Source of the DNA: Deinococcus aquaedulcis
GTDB taxonomy: Bacteria > Deinococcota > Deinococci > Deinococcales > Deinococcaceae
Direction: 5' to 3'
DNA: 33,678 nucleotides
NCBI RefSeq assembly: GCF_019693445.1
Contig: NZ_JAHRBL010000024.1
Coordinates: 1-33,678 of the forward strand
Below the pieces are notes generated by a model, which ran no database searches, was not told the DNA's origin, and was given only the letters and a program-made list of their open reading frames with translations. Within the stretch, counting starts at the first letter, position 1. Each line of letters begins with the position of its first letter. Below are positions 7,476-16,622 of this stretch, one piece after another. The position numbers and the translations under genes are program-made.

Positions 7476-8669
7476 TTAGTCGTGGGCCACGGGCACCCGG
7501 TCCAGGGCGCGCAGCACGTCGTCAATCAGGTCGGTGGGGTCTTCAATGCCCACGCTCAGGCGCACAAGGCCTGGGGTCACACCCTGGCGCAGCAGCGCCT
7601 CCTCGCCCAGCAGGGCGTGGGTGGTGCTGGCGGGGTGGCAGATCAGGCTTTCCACATCGCCCAGGCTCACGGCCTGCGTGAACAGCTGCAGTTCGTCGGC
7701 AAAGGCCATCGCGGCGGCGCGCGATTCCAGCTCCACGCTCACCAGCCCGCCATAGCCGCTCATCTGGCGGGTGGCCACCTCGTGCCCGGGGTGGTTCGGC
7801 AGCCCGGGGTAGAGCACGGTCTTCAGGCCCGGGTGGCCCTGCAAGGCCAGGGCCAGGGCCTGCGCGCCCTCGCAGTGGGCGGCCATGCGCAGGGGTAGGG
7901 TTTTCATGCCGCGTAGGAACAGGTAGGCCTCGAACGGTCCCAGCGAGGCGCCTACATGCCGCAGCCCCACGCCGCGCAGTTCGGCCAGCAGGTCTGCTCG
8001 GGCCGCCACCACGCCCCCAATGGCGTCGCCGTGACCCCCCAGGTACTTGGTGGCGCTGTGCATCACCAGATCAATGCCGTGTTCGGCCGGCCGTGTCAGG
8101 GCCGGGGTGCTGAAGGTGTTGTCCACCACCGTCAGGGCACCCGCCGCCTGCGCCGAGCGCGCCACCCAGCCCAGGTCCACGATGTTCAGGCGGGGATTGG
8201 TGGGCGTTTCCACCCAGATCAGGCGGGTTTTGGGCCCAATCAGGGCGTCCATCGCTGTTTCGTCGGCGGCCTCGTGGACCACCACGCCGAACTTCGTGGC
8301 CACCTCGTGCAGAAAGCCGGTGGTGCCCCCGTACAGCGGCGCCACGAAAATCACCTCGTCGCCCGGCTGCAGCAGGGTCAAGCACACGGCCGAGACCGCG
8401 CCCATGCCGCTGGCAAAGGCCACCGCGTCGTCCAGCCCTTCCAGATCGGCCAGCTTGCGCTCGAAGGCGCGCACGGTGGGGTTGGTCAGGCGCGAGTAGA
8501 AATAGCCCTCTTCCTGACCGGCAAACAGCCGCTCGCCCCGGGCCGCGTTCCCGTAGCCAAAGGTGCTGGTGGCGTAAATGGGGGTGGCGTGGGCGCCCGT
8601 GGCTGAATCAAGACCATGCCCGGCATGCACGGCGCGCGTCCGGAACGCCTGTCTAGGGTTGTGTGCCAT
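7476..8669 (-). CDS. PLP-dependent trans-sulfuration enzyme (cystathionine/methionine gamma-lyase family)
   Basis: This 397-residue protein belongs to the Cys/Met metabolism PLP family (fold type I). Visible hallmarks are the N-terminal HATPIYATSTF, the substrate/PLP block YFYSRLTNPT, ASGMGAVSAV, WVETPTNP, DNTFSTP and the Schiff-base lysine Lys208 in HSATKYLGG. The C-terminal LVRLSVGIED is also typical. Members catalyse gamma-elimination or gamma-replacement on cystathionine, methionine or O-acyl-homoserine; sequence reading cannot separate these. I chose the ATG at 8669, giving MAHNPRQAFRT, because TACAGT lies exactly 6 bases before it and the family normally starts here; an upstream ATG at 8693 lacks a ribosome site. 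The phosphopantetheinyl transferase gene ends 65 bases upstream. Confidence 0.93.
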   Translation of the reverse strand: MAHNPRQAFRTRAVHAGHGLDSATGAHATPIYATSTFGYGNAARGERLFAGQEEGYFYSRLTNPTVRAFERKLADLEGLDDAVAFASGMGAVSAVCLTLLQPGDEVIFVAPLYGGTTGFLHEVATKFGVVVHEAADETAMDALIGPKTRLIWVETPTNPRLNIVDLGWVARSAQAAGALTVVDNTFSTPALTRPAEHGIDLVMHSATKYLGGHGDAIGGVVAARADLLAELRGVGLRHVGASLGPFEAYLFLRGMKTLPLRMAAHCEGAQALALALQGHPGLKTVLYPGLPNHPGHEVATRQMSGYGGLVSVELESRAAAMAFADELQLFTQAVSLGDVESLICHPASTTHALLGEEALLRQGVTPGLVRLSVGIEDPTDLIDDVLRALDRVPVAHD

Positions 8670-8675
8670 GCCCAC

Positions 8676-8681
8676 ACTGTA
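8676..8681 (-). promoter_or_regulatory. -10 hexamer for leaderless PLP enzyme mRNA
   Basis: On the minus strand TACAGT is separated by 6 bases (GTGGGC) from the ATG at 8669, so transcription should begin at or next to the start codon. There is no Shine-Dalgarno in position. Confidence 0.5.
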
Positions 8682-8734
8682 CGGCACTCCCATGAACGAA
8701 CGTTTGTTTTTTGCCCGGTGTCCAGTGGGGCCGA

Positions 8735-9499
8735 TCACCCGTTGCTGTCTGGGACCCGGGGAATTCCGGCGCTGGGCGCTGGGAGAGGCTCGGCCGCCCA
8801 ATGTCCCGTCCGGGCACAGACCGGGGTGATTCGCTGCAGGGTCAGGCCCGGGGCCGTGGCCGCCACGGCCAGAATGTGCGCAGAACCCAGCCAGCGCACC
8901 TGCAGGGTCCAGTCGTCGGCGGGAGCCCGGGGCCCGGCTTCCACCAGCGGCGCGGCGTTCAGGTCGGCCGGCACGCTCAGCTGGACCCGCTGCAGCCCAA
9001 AGGCCAGCCCGCTGCCGTGCGCCTTGAGCAGCGCCTCTTTGCAGGCCCAGGCGCGGTAGAACGCCCGCCCGTATTCCCCGGCAGGCCGCGCCTGCAGCCG
9101 GGCGCGCTCCAGTGGCCCCAGGGCCATGCTGATCAGCGCCGGGCTCAGGGGCCGCACCGCCTCGACATCCACGCCCAGCGGCTGCGCGCCAAGCGCCAGC
9201 GCCAGCAGGTCCCCCGTGTGGCTGAGGTTGAAGTGCAACCGGGCGGGCTCTGGGCCCTGTAGCAGGTAGGGCTTGCCATGTTCTCCCTGGCCGAACCTCA
9301 GTTCATGTGGATTGGCGCCCAGATGCGTGCCCAGCACCGTGCGCACCAGGGCCCGAGCCGCGACAGCGCGGGCCCGGGGCCCAGGGAGGGAAATGCCAGC
9401 CGCCCGCGCCTGTTCTTCGGGCGACAGCAGCGCCGCCAGGGGGGCAAAGTCCGGGGCGTGGGCCAGATAAACAGTGGTCGTGTCGGCCTTCAGCCTCAC
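8735..9499 (-). CDS. Sfp-type 4'-phosphopantetheinyl transferase
   Basis: This is a 254-residue protein with the three signatures of Sfp-type transferases: FNLSHTGDL (residues 90-98), GVDVEAVRP with Asp111 and Glu113 that bind magnesium, and the WACKEALLK block with Trp151, Lys154, Glu155 and Lys159. It transfers phosphopantetheine from CoA to a carrier-protein serine. The length fits Sfp rather than the shorter AcpS type. No carrier protein, polyketide or peptide synthetase lies in this window, so its client is elsewhere. It starts with GTG at 9499, sharing GTGA with the stop of the upstream TetR gene, so it is translationally coupled to that regulator. Confidence 0.9.
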   Translation of the reverse strand: MRLKADTTTVYLAHAPDFAPLAALLSPEEQARAAGISLPGPRARAVAARALVRTVLGTHLGANPHELRFGQGEHGKPYLLQGPEPARLHFNLSHTGDLLALALGAQPLGVDVEAVRPLSPALISMALGPLERARLQARPAGEYGRAFYRAWACKEALLKAHGSGLAFGLQRVQLSVPADLNAAPLVEAGPRAPADDWTLQVRWLGSAHILAVAATAPGLTLQRITPVCARTGHWAAEPLPAPSAGIPRVPDSNG

Positions 9500-10095
9500 G
9501 GAGCAGGCGGGGTGCCGGGGCGCGCCACCCCATGCAGAAAGTCCTGGACGTGCTGCGCGGGGTCGAAGCCGGTTTCTATATCAAAGACTTCGCCCAGCAG
9601 AAGGATTTTGCCGGCCATCGGGCCCATGAAGGCGGCCATCAGGTCTTCGGGGGTGCGGCCCGGAAAATGACCAGCGGCTTGGTAGTGGAGGAACAGGCTG
9701 CGCAGGCTGTGCAGCAGCTTCTGGCGCAGCGGCGCCGACGCCTTGTGCAGCGCGGCGTGATAGGCGACTTCGGGCAGCAGGCGCAGAATCAGTCTGCGGT
9801 GGCGCCGGGCGAGGCGGTGGTACTGCTCGGCCACCCGCTGCAGGTCTGCTTCCAGGTGGCCGGTGGGGGAGAGCGCCGCTTCCTGATACCCGTTGGTGAG
9901 GGTCAGAAACACCTCGACAATCAGGTTGGCCTTGGTTTTGAACAGCCGGAACAGCGTCACTTCGGCCACGCCGGCCTGGGTGGAAATGGAGCGGGTGGTG
10001 GCGCGGCCAAATCCCTCCTGCGCCATCACCTCAATGGTGGCGTCCAGCAGCCGCTCCCGGGCGCCGGGCGCCGCTGGTGAATCCTGATCTGACAT
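9496..10095 (-). CDS. TetR-family transcriptional regulator
   Basis: This 199-residue protein begins MSDQDSPAAPGARERLLDAT and has a TetR N-terminal helix-turn-helix at residues about 15-60 (VMAQEGFGRATTRSISTQAG, then VAEVTLFRLFKTKANL), followed by a helical ligand-binding half. Family members are usually repressors released by a small ligand. It is divergent from a two-gene ABC exporter at 10408, the common layout for a regulator of efflux. TACCTT lies exactly 6 bases before the ATG at 10095 and no Shine-Dalgarno is seen, which supports this start over one at 10113. The 3' end overlaps the phosphopantetheinyl transferase gene by 4 bases. Confidence 0.88.
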   Translation of the reverse strand: MSDQDSPAAPGARERLLDATIEVMAQEGFGRATTRSISTQAGVAEVTLFRLFKTKANLIVEVFLTLTNGYQEAALSPTGHLEADLQRVAEQYHRLARRHRRLILRLLPEVAYHAALHKASAPLRQKLLHSLRSLFLHYQAAGHFPGRTPEDLMAAFMGPMAGKILLLGEVFDIETGFDPAQHVQDFLHGVARPGTPPAP

Positions 10096-10101
10096 GCTGC
10101 C

Positions 10102-10107
10102 AAGGTA
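10102..10107 (-). promoter_or_regulatory. -10 hexamer for leaderless tetR mRNA
   Basis: On the minus strand TACCTT is followed by 6 bases (GGCAGC) and then the ATG at 10095. The pattern matches the other leaderless starts in this window. Confidence 0.5.
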
Positions 10108-10342
10108 GACCATGAAAGTGGAGGTCGGCCTTCCCCGTGCCAGAGCGGAGTGTGGGCAGTGGGTGAGGATGGGTGGCGGGTGGTGGCCTGGGTCGGGCCG
10201 GAGAGTTGCGGTCATACAGAAGGGGGGCCACCACAGCCGCTTCTCTCCCTGAGCGTGGCTTGCCACCGTGCCCACTGCCCCCAGCACCCCACCTCCAGGC
10301 CCGTCGCCGCTGACAACCACCTCCCAGCGGCCTACGGTGATG

Positions 10343-10356
10343 TAAGCAAGCACTAA
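10343..10356 (+). promoter_or_regulatory. Candidate operator at the exporter promoter
   Basis: The sequence TAAGCAAGCACTAA is quasi-symmetric at its ends (TAAG and CTAA) and overlaps a possible -10 TAACAT at 10354-10359 upstream of the ABC gene. TetR-family dimers often bind 14-20 base imperfect palindromes in such divergent regions. The match is weak. Confidence 0.25.
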
Positions 10357-10407
10357 CATACAGGGCGGTGTGGCTTCGGCCCTCTGGCGTGCTGCGGGGA
10401 GGGACAT

Positions 10408-11343
10408 ATGGACGCGGTGGAACTTCACAGGCTCACGAAGGTGTACCAGCGCGGGCGGCGCAGCGTTACAGTGGTGGATCAGCTGAATCTGAAGGTGCCG
10501 GCGGGCATCGTGTTCGGGTTTCTGGGGCCCAATGGCGCCGGCAAAACCACCACCATACGCATGCTCTGCGGCGTGCTGGCCCCGACCAGCGGCGAGGCGC
10601 AGGTGGCGGGCGCCAGCCTCCGGCACCCGGACCAGATCAAGGCGCGCATTGGGTACGCCAATCAGGCCGCCAGCGTCTACGGCGACCTGAGCGTGCAGGA
10701 GAACCTGCAGTTCAAAGCGGCGCTGTACCTGCCCAGCGCCGAGGTGGGCCCCGCCGTAGAACGGGTGATGGCCCGGCTGGCGCTGGAACCTTTTCGGCAC
10801 ACCGCCGCCGCGCAGCTGTCTGGCGGCTGGCGCCAGCGCCTGCTGATCGGCACAGCCATCATCCACAGCCCGCGCGTGATCTTTCTGGATGAACCCACCG
10901 CCGCCGTGGACCCGGTGGGGCGGCGCGAGCTGTGGGACACCATCTACAACCTGACGGCCGACGGCGTGACCGTGTTCGTGAGCACCCACTACATGGAAGA
11001 AGCCGAGCGCTGCCACCGCATTGCCATGATCGCCGGCGGGCGCCTGCTGGCCGAGGGCCGCCCCGAGTCCATCCGCGCCGCCACGCCAGGGCACTTCTAT
11101 CAGTTCGAGCCCGCCAATCTGGTGGAGGGCCTGCACCGCGCGCGCACGGCGCCCGGGGTACGCGGCGCTTGGATCAGCGGCAACACCATCCGGCTGCTGG
11201 CCGACGGGGAGCTGCGTGTGGGGGCGTGGCCGGCGGGGCCTCCCCCCGCTCCCGCCCTGCCCACCCTGGAAGACGCCTTCGTGGCTCTGGCCCAGCGGGC
11301 CCAGGCCCCAGACCAACAGCCCCCCGCTCAAGGGGTGGCCTGA
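10408..11343 (+). CDS. ABC transporter ATP-binding protein (DrrA-type exporter)
   Basis: This 311-residue cytoplasmic ATPase has Walker A GPNGAGKTT (residues 40-48), a Q-loop in the YANQAAS region, signature LSGGWRQR (137-144), Walker B RVIFLDEP with Glu162 and a switch-region STHYMEEAE. The closest type by eye is the ATPase of ABC-2 exporters of the DrrA kind, which drive efflux of drugs or lipid-like molecules. The signature has Trp where Q or M is usual. A strong GGGGAGGG precedes the ATG. The permease gene starts one base after its stop codon, so the two form an operon, and the divergent TetR is the likely regulator. Confidence 0.93.
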   Translation: MDAVELHRLTKVYQRGRRSVTVVDQLNLKVPAGIVFGFLGPNGAGKTTTIRMLCGVLAPTSGEAQVAGASLRHPDQIKARIGYANQAASVYGDLSVQENLQFKAALYLPSAEVGPAVERVMARLALEPFRHTAAAQLSGGWRQRLLIGTAIIHSPRVIFLDEPTAAVDPVGRRELWDTIYNLTADGVTVFVSTHYMEEAERCHRIAMIAGGRLLAEGRPESIRAATPGHFYQFEPANLVEGLHRARTAPGVRGAWISGNTIRLLADGELRVGAWPAGPPPAPALPTLEDAFVALAQRAQAPDQQPPAQGVA

Positions 11344-11344
11344 C

Positions 11345-12517
11345 ATGACCCAGCCCCATCCCTCCCTGCGCGCTGTCCACCGTCCTGGGCCCGCTATGGC
11401 CGCCCAGCGCACCCTCGCCATTGCCCGCAAGGAATTCATGCAGCTGCGCCGCGACCCCGTGCTGCTGCGCTTCATCCTGATTTTTCCGGTGGCGCTGCTG
11501 GTGATTTTCGGCTTTGCGCTGAACACCAAGGTGACCCACATTCCGCTGGTGGTGGTGGACGAATCGGCCGACCGGGTCAGTCAGAACCTGCAGCAGACCA
11601 TGGGTGAGGATGACCGCTTCGCCCTGACCACCGCGCCGTCGCTGGCCACAGCCCTGGAACAGGTGCGTCAGGGCGAGGCCAGAGCGGCCCTGCACATTCC
11701 CAAAGGGGCGATCGACGCGGTGCGTGGAGACCAGTCGCTCGACTTCACGGTATACGTGGACGGCTCAGACCCCACGGTGAGTTCACAGATTCGTGCCAAT
11801 GCCGCCGCAGCTGCGCAGGACACCGCGTCCACCATTGCCGCCGCCCGCGCCCTGCGGACGAACACCAGCGCCACGCCCCCCGTCTCCCCTGAAGTGAAGG
11901 TGCTGTTTAACCCCGATGACCGCACCGCCGTGTATATCGTGCCCGGCATGATCGGCCTGATTCTGACCCTGGTGGGCTGCCTGCTGACCGCTATCGTGAT
12001 CGTGCGTGAGCGGGAAATGGGCACCATGGAGGGCCTGATTGCCACGCCCGTGCGCCCGCTGGAAGTGGTGTTGGGCAAGATCACGCCGTACTTTGTCTTC
12101 GGGCTGATTGACGCGGTGCTGGTGGTGCTGGCCGGCGTACTGGTGTTCCGGGTGCCGTTTCAGGGCTCGCCGCTGCTGCTGGCCGGCGCCATGCTGCTGT
12201 TTATCCTGGGCTCGCTGGGCGTGGGGATCGTGATTTCCACCTTCGTGCGCACCCAGATTCAGAGCGTGTTCTGGATCATCGCCTACTTCTTTCCCAGCAT
12301 CTTTCTTTCGGGGTTGTTCTTTCCGCTGGAAGGCATGGTGCAGCCCTTTGGCTTTATTTCGCATCTCGTGCCCCTGCGCCACTTTCTAGAGCTGGCGCGC
12401 GGCGTGATGATTCGCGGCGCCGACCTCTCGCACCTCGCCACGCCCATGCTGGCCCTGGCGCTGTTCAGCGCCGCCACGCTGCTGATCGCCAACTTCCGCT
12501 TCAAGAAGACGCTCTGA
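11345..12517 (+). CDS. ABC-2 type transporter permease
   Basis: This 390-residue membrane protein has one N-terminal membrane segment (FILIFPVALLVIFGFAL), a large extracytoplasmic loop (residues about 60-190) and five or so C-terminal segments including IVPGMIGLILTLVGCLLTAI, LLAGAMLLFILGSLGVGIVI and the ABC-2 motif region FFPSIFLSGLFFPLEGM. It pairs with the ATPase encoded one base upstream to form an exporter, probably as a dimer. The start is the ATG at 11345 (MTQPHPSLRAV) directly after the ATPase stop; a later in-frame ATG at MAAQRTLAIA also fits the family and cannot be excluded. The transported substrate is unknown. Confidence 0.92.
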   Translation: MTQPHPSLRAVHRPGPAMAAQRTLAIARKEFMQLRRDPVLLRFILIFPVALLVIFGFALNTKVTHIPLVVVDESADRVSQNLQQTMGEDDRFALTTAPSLATALEQVRQGEARAALHIPKGAIDAVRGDQSLDFTVYVDGSDPTVSSQIRANAAAAAQDTASTIAAARALRTNTSATPPVSPEVKVLFNPDDRTAVYIVPGMIGLILTLVGCLLTAIVIVREREMGTMEGLIATPVRPLEVVLGKITPYFVFGLIDAVLVVLAGVLVFRVPFQGSPLLLAGAMLLFILGSLGVGIVISTFVRTQIQSVFWIIAYFFPSIFLSGLFFPLEGMVQPFGFISHLVPLRHFLELARGVMIRGADLSHLATPMLALALFSAATLLIANFRFKKTL

Positions 12518-12886
12518 GGGCAGCCGCACCAGTGAGCGTCAGACGGCTTCCGAATCATCCGTGACCGCCCCTGCGCCTCGGTGCTTGCACGCCGCTCCGC
12601 TCCCGGTGTTCCTGCTCTGCTGCGCCGCTCTGCCAGCCCCTCCGGTCGGGTTTACCCGTTTGGATGGACCGGAATCCTCAGCACTGGTTCGGACACGTTT
12701 GAAGCCTGTTGAGCTGAAGCTTGTTGAGGGGGCCGTTCCGAAAACGTCGTTTGGGCTGCTGCGCCCGCTTACCCCCCTCCCCGCCTCCCCCACAAGTGGC
12801 GAGGAGCAAAAATGCCATGTTGATCTTTGCTCGTTGCCGTGGACGCTCAGCCTGTCTGAACCATGAGCCGGAGAGGAGACGGCGCT
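12518..12886. other. Convergent intergenic region, no convincing gene
   Basis: A 101-residue plus-strand frame (12561-12866) has no supporting ribosome site and a composition dominated by Leu, Pro and Ser, so I do not call it. The stretch includes a pyrimidine-rich run (CTTACCCCCCTCCCCGCC near 12769-12786) of the kind found in Deinococcus intergenic repeats; whether it recurs in the genome cannot be seen here. Confidence 0.4.
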
Positions 12887-12938
12887 GAACGGCCCGCATC
12901 TCCCTTGATTGAGGGATGCGGGCCGTTCAAGCGGTTTT
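12887..12938. terminator. Strong hairpin between convergent exporter and glf genes
   Basis: Perfect 13-base arms GAACGGCCCGCAT (12887-12899) and ATGCGGGCCGTTC (12916-12928) continue inward with CCCT/AGGG and a two-base bulge. On the plus strand it is followed closely by GCGGTTTTAG, giving a short T-run for the exporter operon. On the minus strand it lies just after the glf stop (12956) but has no T-run. It probably separates the two converging units. Confidence 0.7.
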
Positions 12939-12955
12939 AGAGAAGAGGCACTGCC

Positions 12956-14131
12956 TTAAGCCGAGCCGCCCGCCGTGCCCACAGCCTGACGCTCCGTGGC
13001 CTCGGCCTTGTCGCCCTGCAGGCGGCGGTAGGTCGCCAGGGCCTGGGCCACCACCTGATCCATGTTGTAGTAACGGTAGGTGGCCAGCCGGCCCACAAAG
13101 GTCACGTCGGTGCGGGTGCGGGTCAGGGCCTCGTACTTCTTGTACAACTCAGCGTTTTCGGGGCGGGGCACCGGGTAGTAGGGATCACCCTCGGCGCGGG
13201 GGTACTCGTAGACCACGCTGGTGTGCGGATGGCGCTGCCCGGTGATGTGCTTGAACTCGCTGATGCGGGTGTAGCCGTAGTCGTTGGGGTAGTTCACGGT
13301 GCCCACGGCCTGAAACTGCTCGACCGGGTGCGTTTCGTGCACAAAGTCCAGGCTGCGGTAGGGCAGCTTGCCGTGGCAGTGGTCAAAGAAGGCGTCCACC
13401 GGGCCGGTGTAGATCATGTGGCCCCAGGGCACCAAGTCCACAATTTCACGGTAATCGGTGTTCAGCATCACTTTGATGTTCGGGTGATCCAGCATCGCCT
13501 CGAACATGCGGGTGTAGCCGTGCAGCGGCATCGCCTGATACGTATCCGTGAAATAGCGGTTGTCGCGGTTGGTGCGTGTGGGCACCCGGGCCGTCACGGA
13601 GGCGTCCAGTTCGCTGGGGTCCAGGCCCCACTGCTTGCGGGTATAGCCCCGGAAGAACTTCTGATACAGGTCGCGCCCCACCTTGGAGACCACCACGTCC
13701 TCGCTGGTGCGCACCTGCTCCACCGGCTCGGCCACCGAGGCGAAGAAACTTTCCACCTCAAAGGCCGTGAGGTTCAGGCCGTACAGCCCATTGACCGTAT
13801 CCAGGTTGATGGGAATGGGCAGCTGCTGCCCGTCCACGCTGGCCAGGACCCGGTGCTCGTAGGGCCGCCACGCGGTAAAGCGCGACAGGTACTCGAACAC
13901 GTCCTTGCTGTTGGTATGGAAAATGTGCGGGCCGTATGGGTGAATCAGAATCCCGGCGTCGTCGTAGCGGTCATAGGCGTTGCCGCCAATGTGTGGGCGG
14001 CGGTCCACAATCAGCACGCGCTTGCCGGCGTCCCGGGCCAGACGCTCGGCTAGCACCGCGCCGGCAAAGCCTGCGCCCACGATCAGGTAGTCAAAGCCGC
14101 CGTTCCTGGGCAAAGGGGCCGCCTCAGTCAT
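12956..14131 (-). CDS. glf: UDP-galactopyranose mutase
   Basis: This 391-residue flavoenzyme starts with an FAD-binding Rossmann motif (DYLIVGAGFAGAVLAERLA, GAGFAG at residues 19-24), then DRRPHIGGNAYD, the family motif GPHIFHTN, and the arginine-rich YTRKQWG segment. It interconverts UDP-galactopyranose and UDP-galactofuranose, supplying galactofuranose for cell-surface glycans. Length and motif order match bacterial Glf. It starts at the ATG at 14131 (MTEAAPLPRNG) within the end of the glycosyltransferase gene, overlapping it by 8 bases, so the two are co-transcribed and probably coupled. A galactofuranose-containing polysaccharide is thus expected in this organism. A hairpin ends the unit. 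Confidence 0.95.
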   Translation of the reverse strand: MTEAAPLPRNGGFDYLIVGAGFAGAVLAERLARDAGKRVLIVDRRPHIGGNAYDRYDDAGILIHPYGPHIFHTNSKDVFEYLSRFTAWRPYEHRVLASVDGQQLPIPINLDTVNGLYGLNLTAFEVESFFASVAEPVEQVRTSEDVVVSKVGRDLYQKFFRGYTRKQWGLDPSELDASVTARVPTRTNRDNRYFTDTYQAMPLHGYTRMFEAMLDHPNIKVMLNTDYREIVDLVPWGHMIYTGPVDAFFDHCHGKLPYRSLDFVHETHPVEQFQAVGTVNYPNDYGYTRISEFKHITGQRHPHTSVVYEYPRAEGDPYYPVPRPENAELYKKYEALTRTRTDVTFVGRLATYRYYNMDQVVAQALATYRRLQGDKAEATERQAVGTAGGSA

Positions 14132-15296
14132 TGGCGCCTGCCATCTGGGCGCTGGCCACGCGGGCGGCCGGCTGGGCGGCCAGCGGCTCAATGTGGCGGT
14201 CCATCGCCTGCCACGTGGCGTCCCAGGACTGCTGCGACAGCAGGGCGTCGGCGCGTTCCAGGCGGTGGGCGGCGGCGGGGGTGCCGCGCTCGGCCAGGGC
14301 GGCGGCGCAGGCGGCTTCAAAGGCGTCGGCGCCGTCGGCAATGCGCACCAGTTCACGCTCGCCGTAGGGGCGCACCACGTCGCGGATACCGGTGGACACC
14401 ACGCTCAGGCCCGCCGCGAGGTATTCGGGGGTCTTCGTGGGGCTGATGAACTCGGTGGCCGGGTTGTGGGCAAAGGGCAGCAGGCCCACGTCCCAGTGCG
14501 CAAAGTAGCCCGGCAGTTCGGCGTAGGGTTTCATGCCCAGGTAGTGCAGATTCGGCCCCTGGGGCAGCGTGGCCTGGTCAATCTTGACCACCGGGCCAAT
14601 CAGCACAAACTGCCACTCCGGGCGGCGCCGGGCCACCTCGCCCAGCAGGGCCACGTCCAGGCGCTCATCAATGACGCCGGCAAAACCCAGCCGGGGCCCT
14701 GGAATGCCCGCCTGATCATCGGGTTGCGGCGGCAGGGCGCGCGCCTGCCGGAAGTGGGCGGTGTCCACGCTGGAGGGAAAGGGGTGCACGTTGGGGTGCC
14801 GGGCCGTCTTGGCCTCGTAGAGCCGGTGCCCCCCGGTGAACACCACGTCGGCGCGGCGGAACAGCTCGTCCTCGCGGGCGCGCAACTCGGGTGGGGCGCC
14901 GTGGAAGTTGGCCAGTTCGTCCATGCAGTCGTAGATCACGGTGCGGGGCGTCAGCAGGTCGGCCACCGGCAACTCCATGGGGGTGTAGACCCACAGGTCG
15001 TATTCCGGCACGTCCTCAGCGTCCAGGAACTCGGCCAGCACGGCGGCCGTGCGCGCCTGCGACTCGGCCGGGCTGTGGCCCACCTCAATGTAAGGGGTGC
15101 AGACCACCACGCCCGAGGGCTCGCGGCGCACCTGCAGTCGGTCACGCCACTCGCCAAAATGGGGCTCTTCAACGTAGTACACGGTGCGGGTGCGCGCCGC
15201 ACGGGTCATGAGGTGCTGGGGGCGCTGAAACACGAAATCCCAGCGGAGGTGGGCCAGCACAACCAGAGCCGGGCAGGATGACTGAATAGGGGACAT
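14124..15296 (-). CDS. Glycosyltransferase of the GT-B type, upstream partner of glf
   Basis: This 390-residue protein has features of GT4-like enzymes: an N-terminal acceptor half (VVLAHLRWDFVFQRPQHLM, with VYYVEEPHFGEW), and a C-terminal nucleotide-sugar half with LGFAGVIDERLDVAL, FVLIGPVVK and the E-x7-E-like region GLLPFAHNPATEFISPTKTPEYLAAG. The 'FQRPQHL' beginning is typical of glycosyltransferases next to glf in surface polysaccharide loci. It probably transfers a sugar, perhaps galactofuranose, from a nucleotide donor on the cytoplasmic side. The ATG at 15296 is preceded by AGGAGG at 5 bases. It overlaps the glf gene by 8 bases. Acceptor and donor are not visible from sequence. Confidence 0.85.
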   Translation of the reverse strand: MSPIQSSCPALVVLAHLRWDFVFQRPQHLMTRAARTRTVYYVEEPHFGEWRDRLQVRREPSGVVVCTPYIEVGHSPAESQARTAAVLAEFLDAEDVPEYDLWVYTPMELPVADLLTPRTVIYDCMDELANFHGAPPELRAREDELFRRADVVFTGGHRLYEAKTARHPNVHPFPSSVDTAHFRQARALPPQPDDQAGIPGPRLGFAGVIDERLDVALLGEVARRRPEWQFVLIGPVVKIDQATLPQGPNLHYLGMKPYAELPGYFAHWDVGLLPFAHNPATEFISPTKTPEYLAAGLSVVSTGIRDVVRPYGERELVRIADGADAFEAACAAALAERGTPAAAHRLERADALLSQQSWDATWQAMDRHIEPLAAQPAARVASAQMAGAND

Positions 15297-15373
15297 GAGG
15301 GCCTCCTGCCCGGGGAGCGGGCATGACAGGAAAAGGGATGTGCAGTGACCGGATTGCCACTCGGATAGGCTGG

Positions 15374-15379
15374 ACTATA
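15374..15379 (-). promoter_or_regulatory. Possible -10 for the glycosyltransferase-glf operon
   Basis: On the minus strand TATAGT sits in an AT-rich patch (CAGTTTATAGTCC) about 78 bases before the ATG. The -35 position reads AAATGC at a 17-base spacer, which is poor. An inverted repeat TGCGT-GCAGG-ACGCA lies between the two positions and could be a regulator site. Confidence 0.4.
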
Positions 15380-15438
15380 AACTGTGCGTCCTGCACGCAT
15401 TTTTCGGTGATCTTTAATCCTTCTGATGCTGGCAGGAG

Positions 15439-15458
15439 AGCTGGGTAAAGCCCGCTTC
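15439..15458 (-). repeat. Motif copy 1, AGCGGGCTTTACCCAGC on minus strand
   Basis: Read on the minus strand this is AGCGGGCTTTACCCAGC, nearly identical to a second copy at 28310-28327. Each copy lies downstream of a minus-strand gene. GGG-CTTTA-CCC can form a small stem. Confidence 0.4.
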
Positions 15459-15511
15459 ATGCAGCGGCGGGCCACCCCTGCATCTGAAGCCAGCGTCAGG
15501 CCAAAGGAACA

Positions 15512-15542
15512 GCGTGCAGAGGAGGATTTTCCCGCTGCACGC
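15512..15542 (-). terminator. Possible terminator hairpin after the SDR gene
   Basis: Perfect 8-base arms GCGTGCAG (15512-15519) and CTGCACGC (15535-15542) with a 15-base loop start 24 bases after the stop codon at 15567. On the minus strand the hairpin is followed by TGTTCCTTTGG rather than a real T-run, so termination efficiency is uncertain. Confidence 0.4.
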
Positions 15543-15566
15543 CGTGGTCCCACGTGCGGCCAGCCT

Positions 15567-16475
<909 letters not shown>

Positions 16476-16622
16476 GAACACTCCTGAAGGCCGCTGGGGG
16501 CGGGGGCCTGTGGCCGCTGTTCAGTCTGGGGGGCAGGTGAACATGCCAGGGGAGGAACGGGTGAAGCGGGGTTCATGTCGGTTTGGTGAAGGTGGCGGGT
16601 TCTGTGCTGTGTGCGCCTCCCC

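Noticed and set aside
8670..8734. Possible SAM or other riboswitch upstream of the PLP sulfur enzyme
   Set aside because: The gap is only 65 bases, and the -10 hexamer lies 6 bases before the ATG, leaving no room for a leader RNA.
9496..11541. 681-residue minus-strand frame continuing upstream of the TetR gene
   Set aside because: Only the last 199 residues are TetR. The rest runs antisense through the ABC ATPase and permease genes, and a leaderless promoter sits directly before the TetR ATG.
12561..12866. 101-residue plus-strand frame after the permease
   Set aside because: No ribosome site, no domain, a composition unlike the real genes, and part of it overlaps a C-rich intergenic tract.
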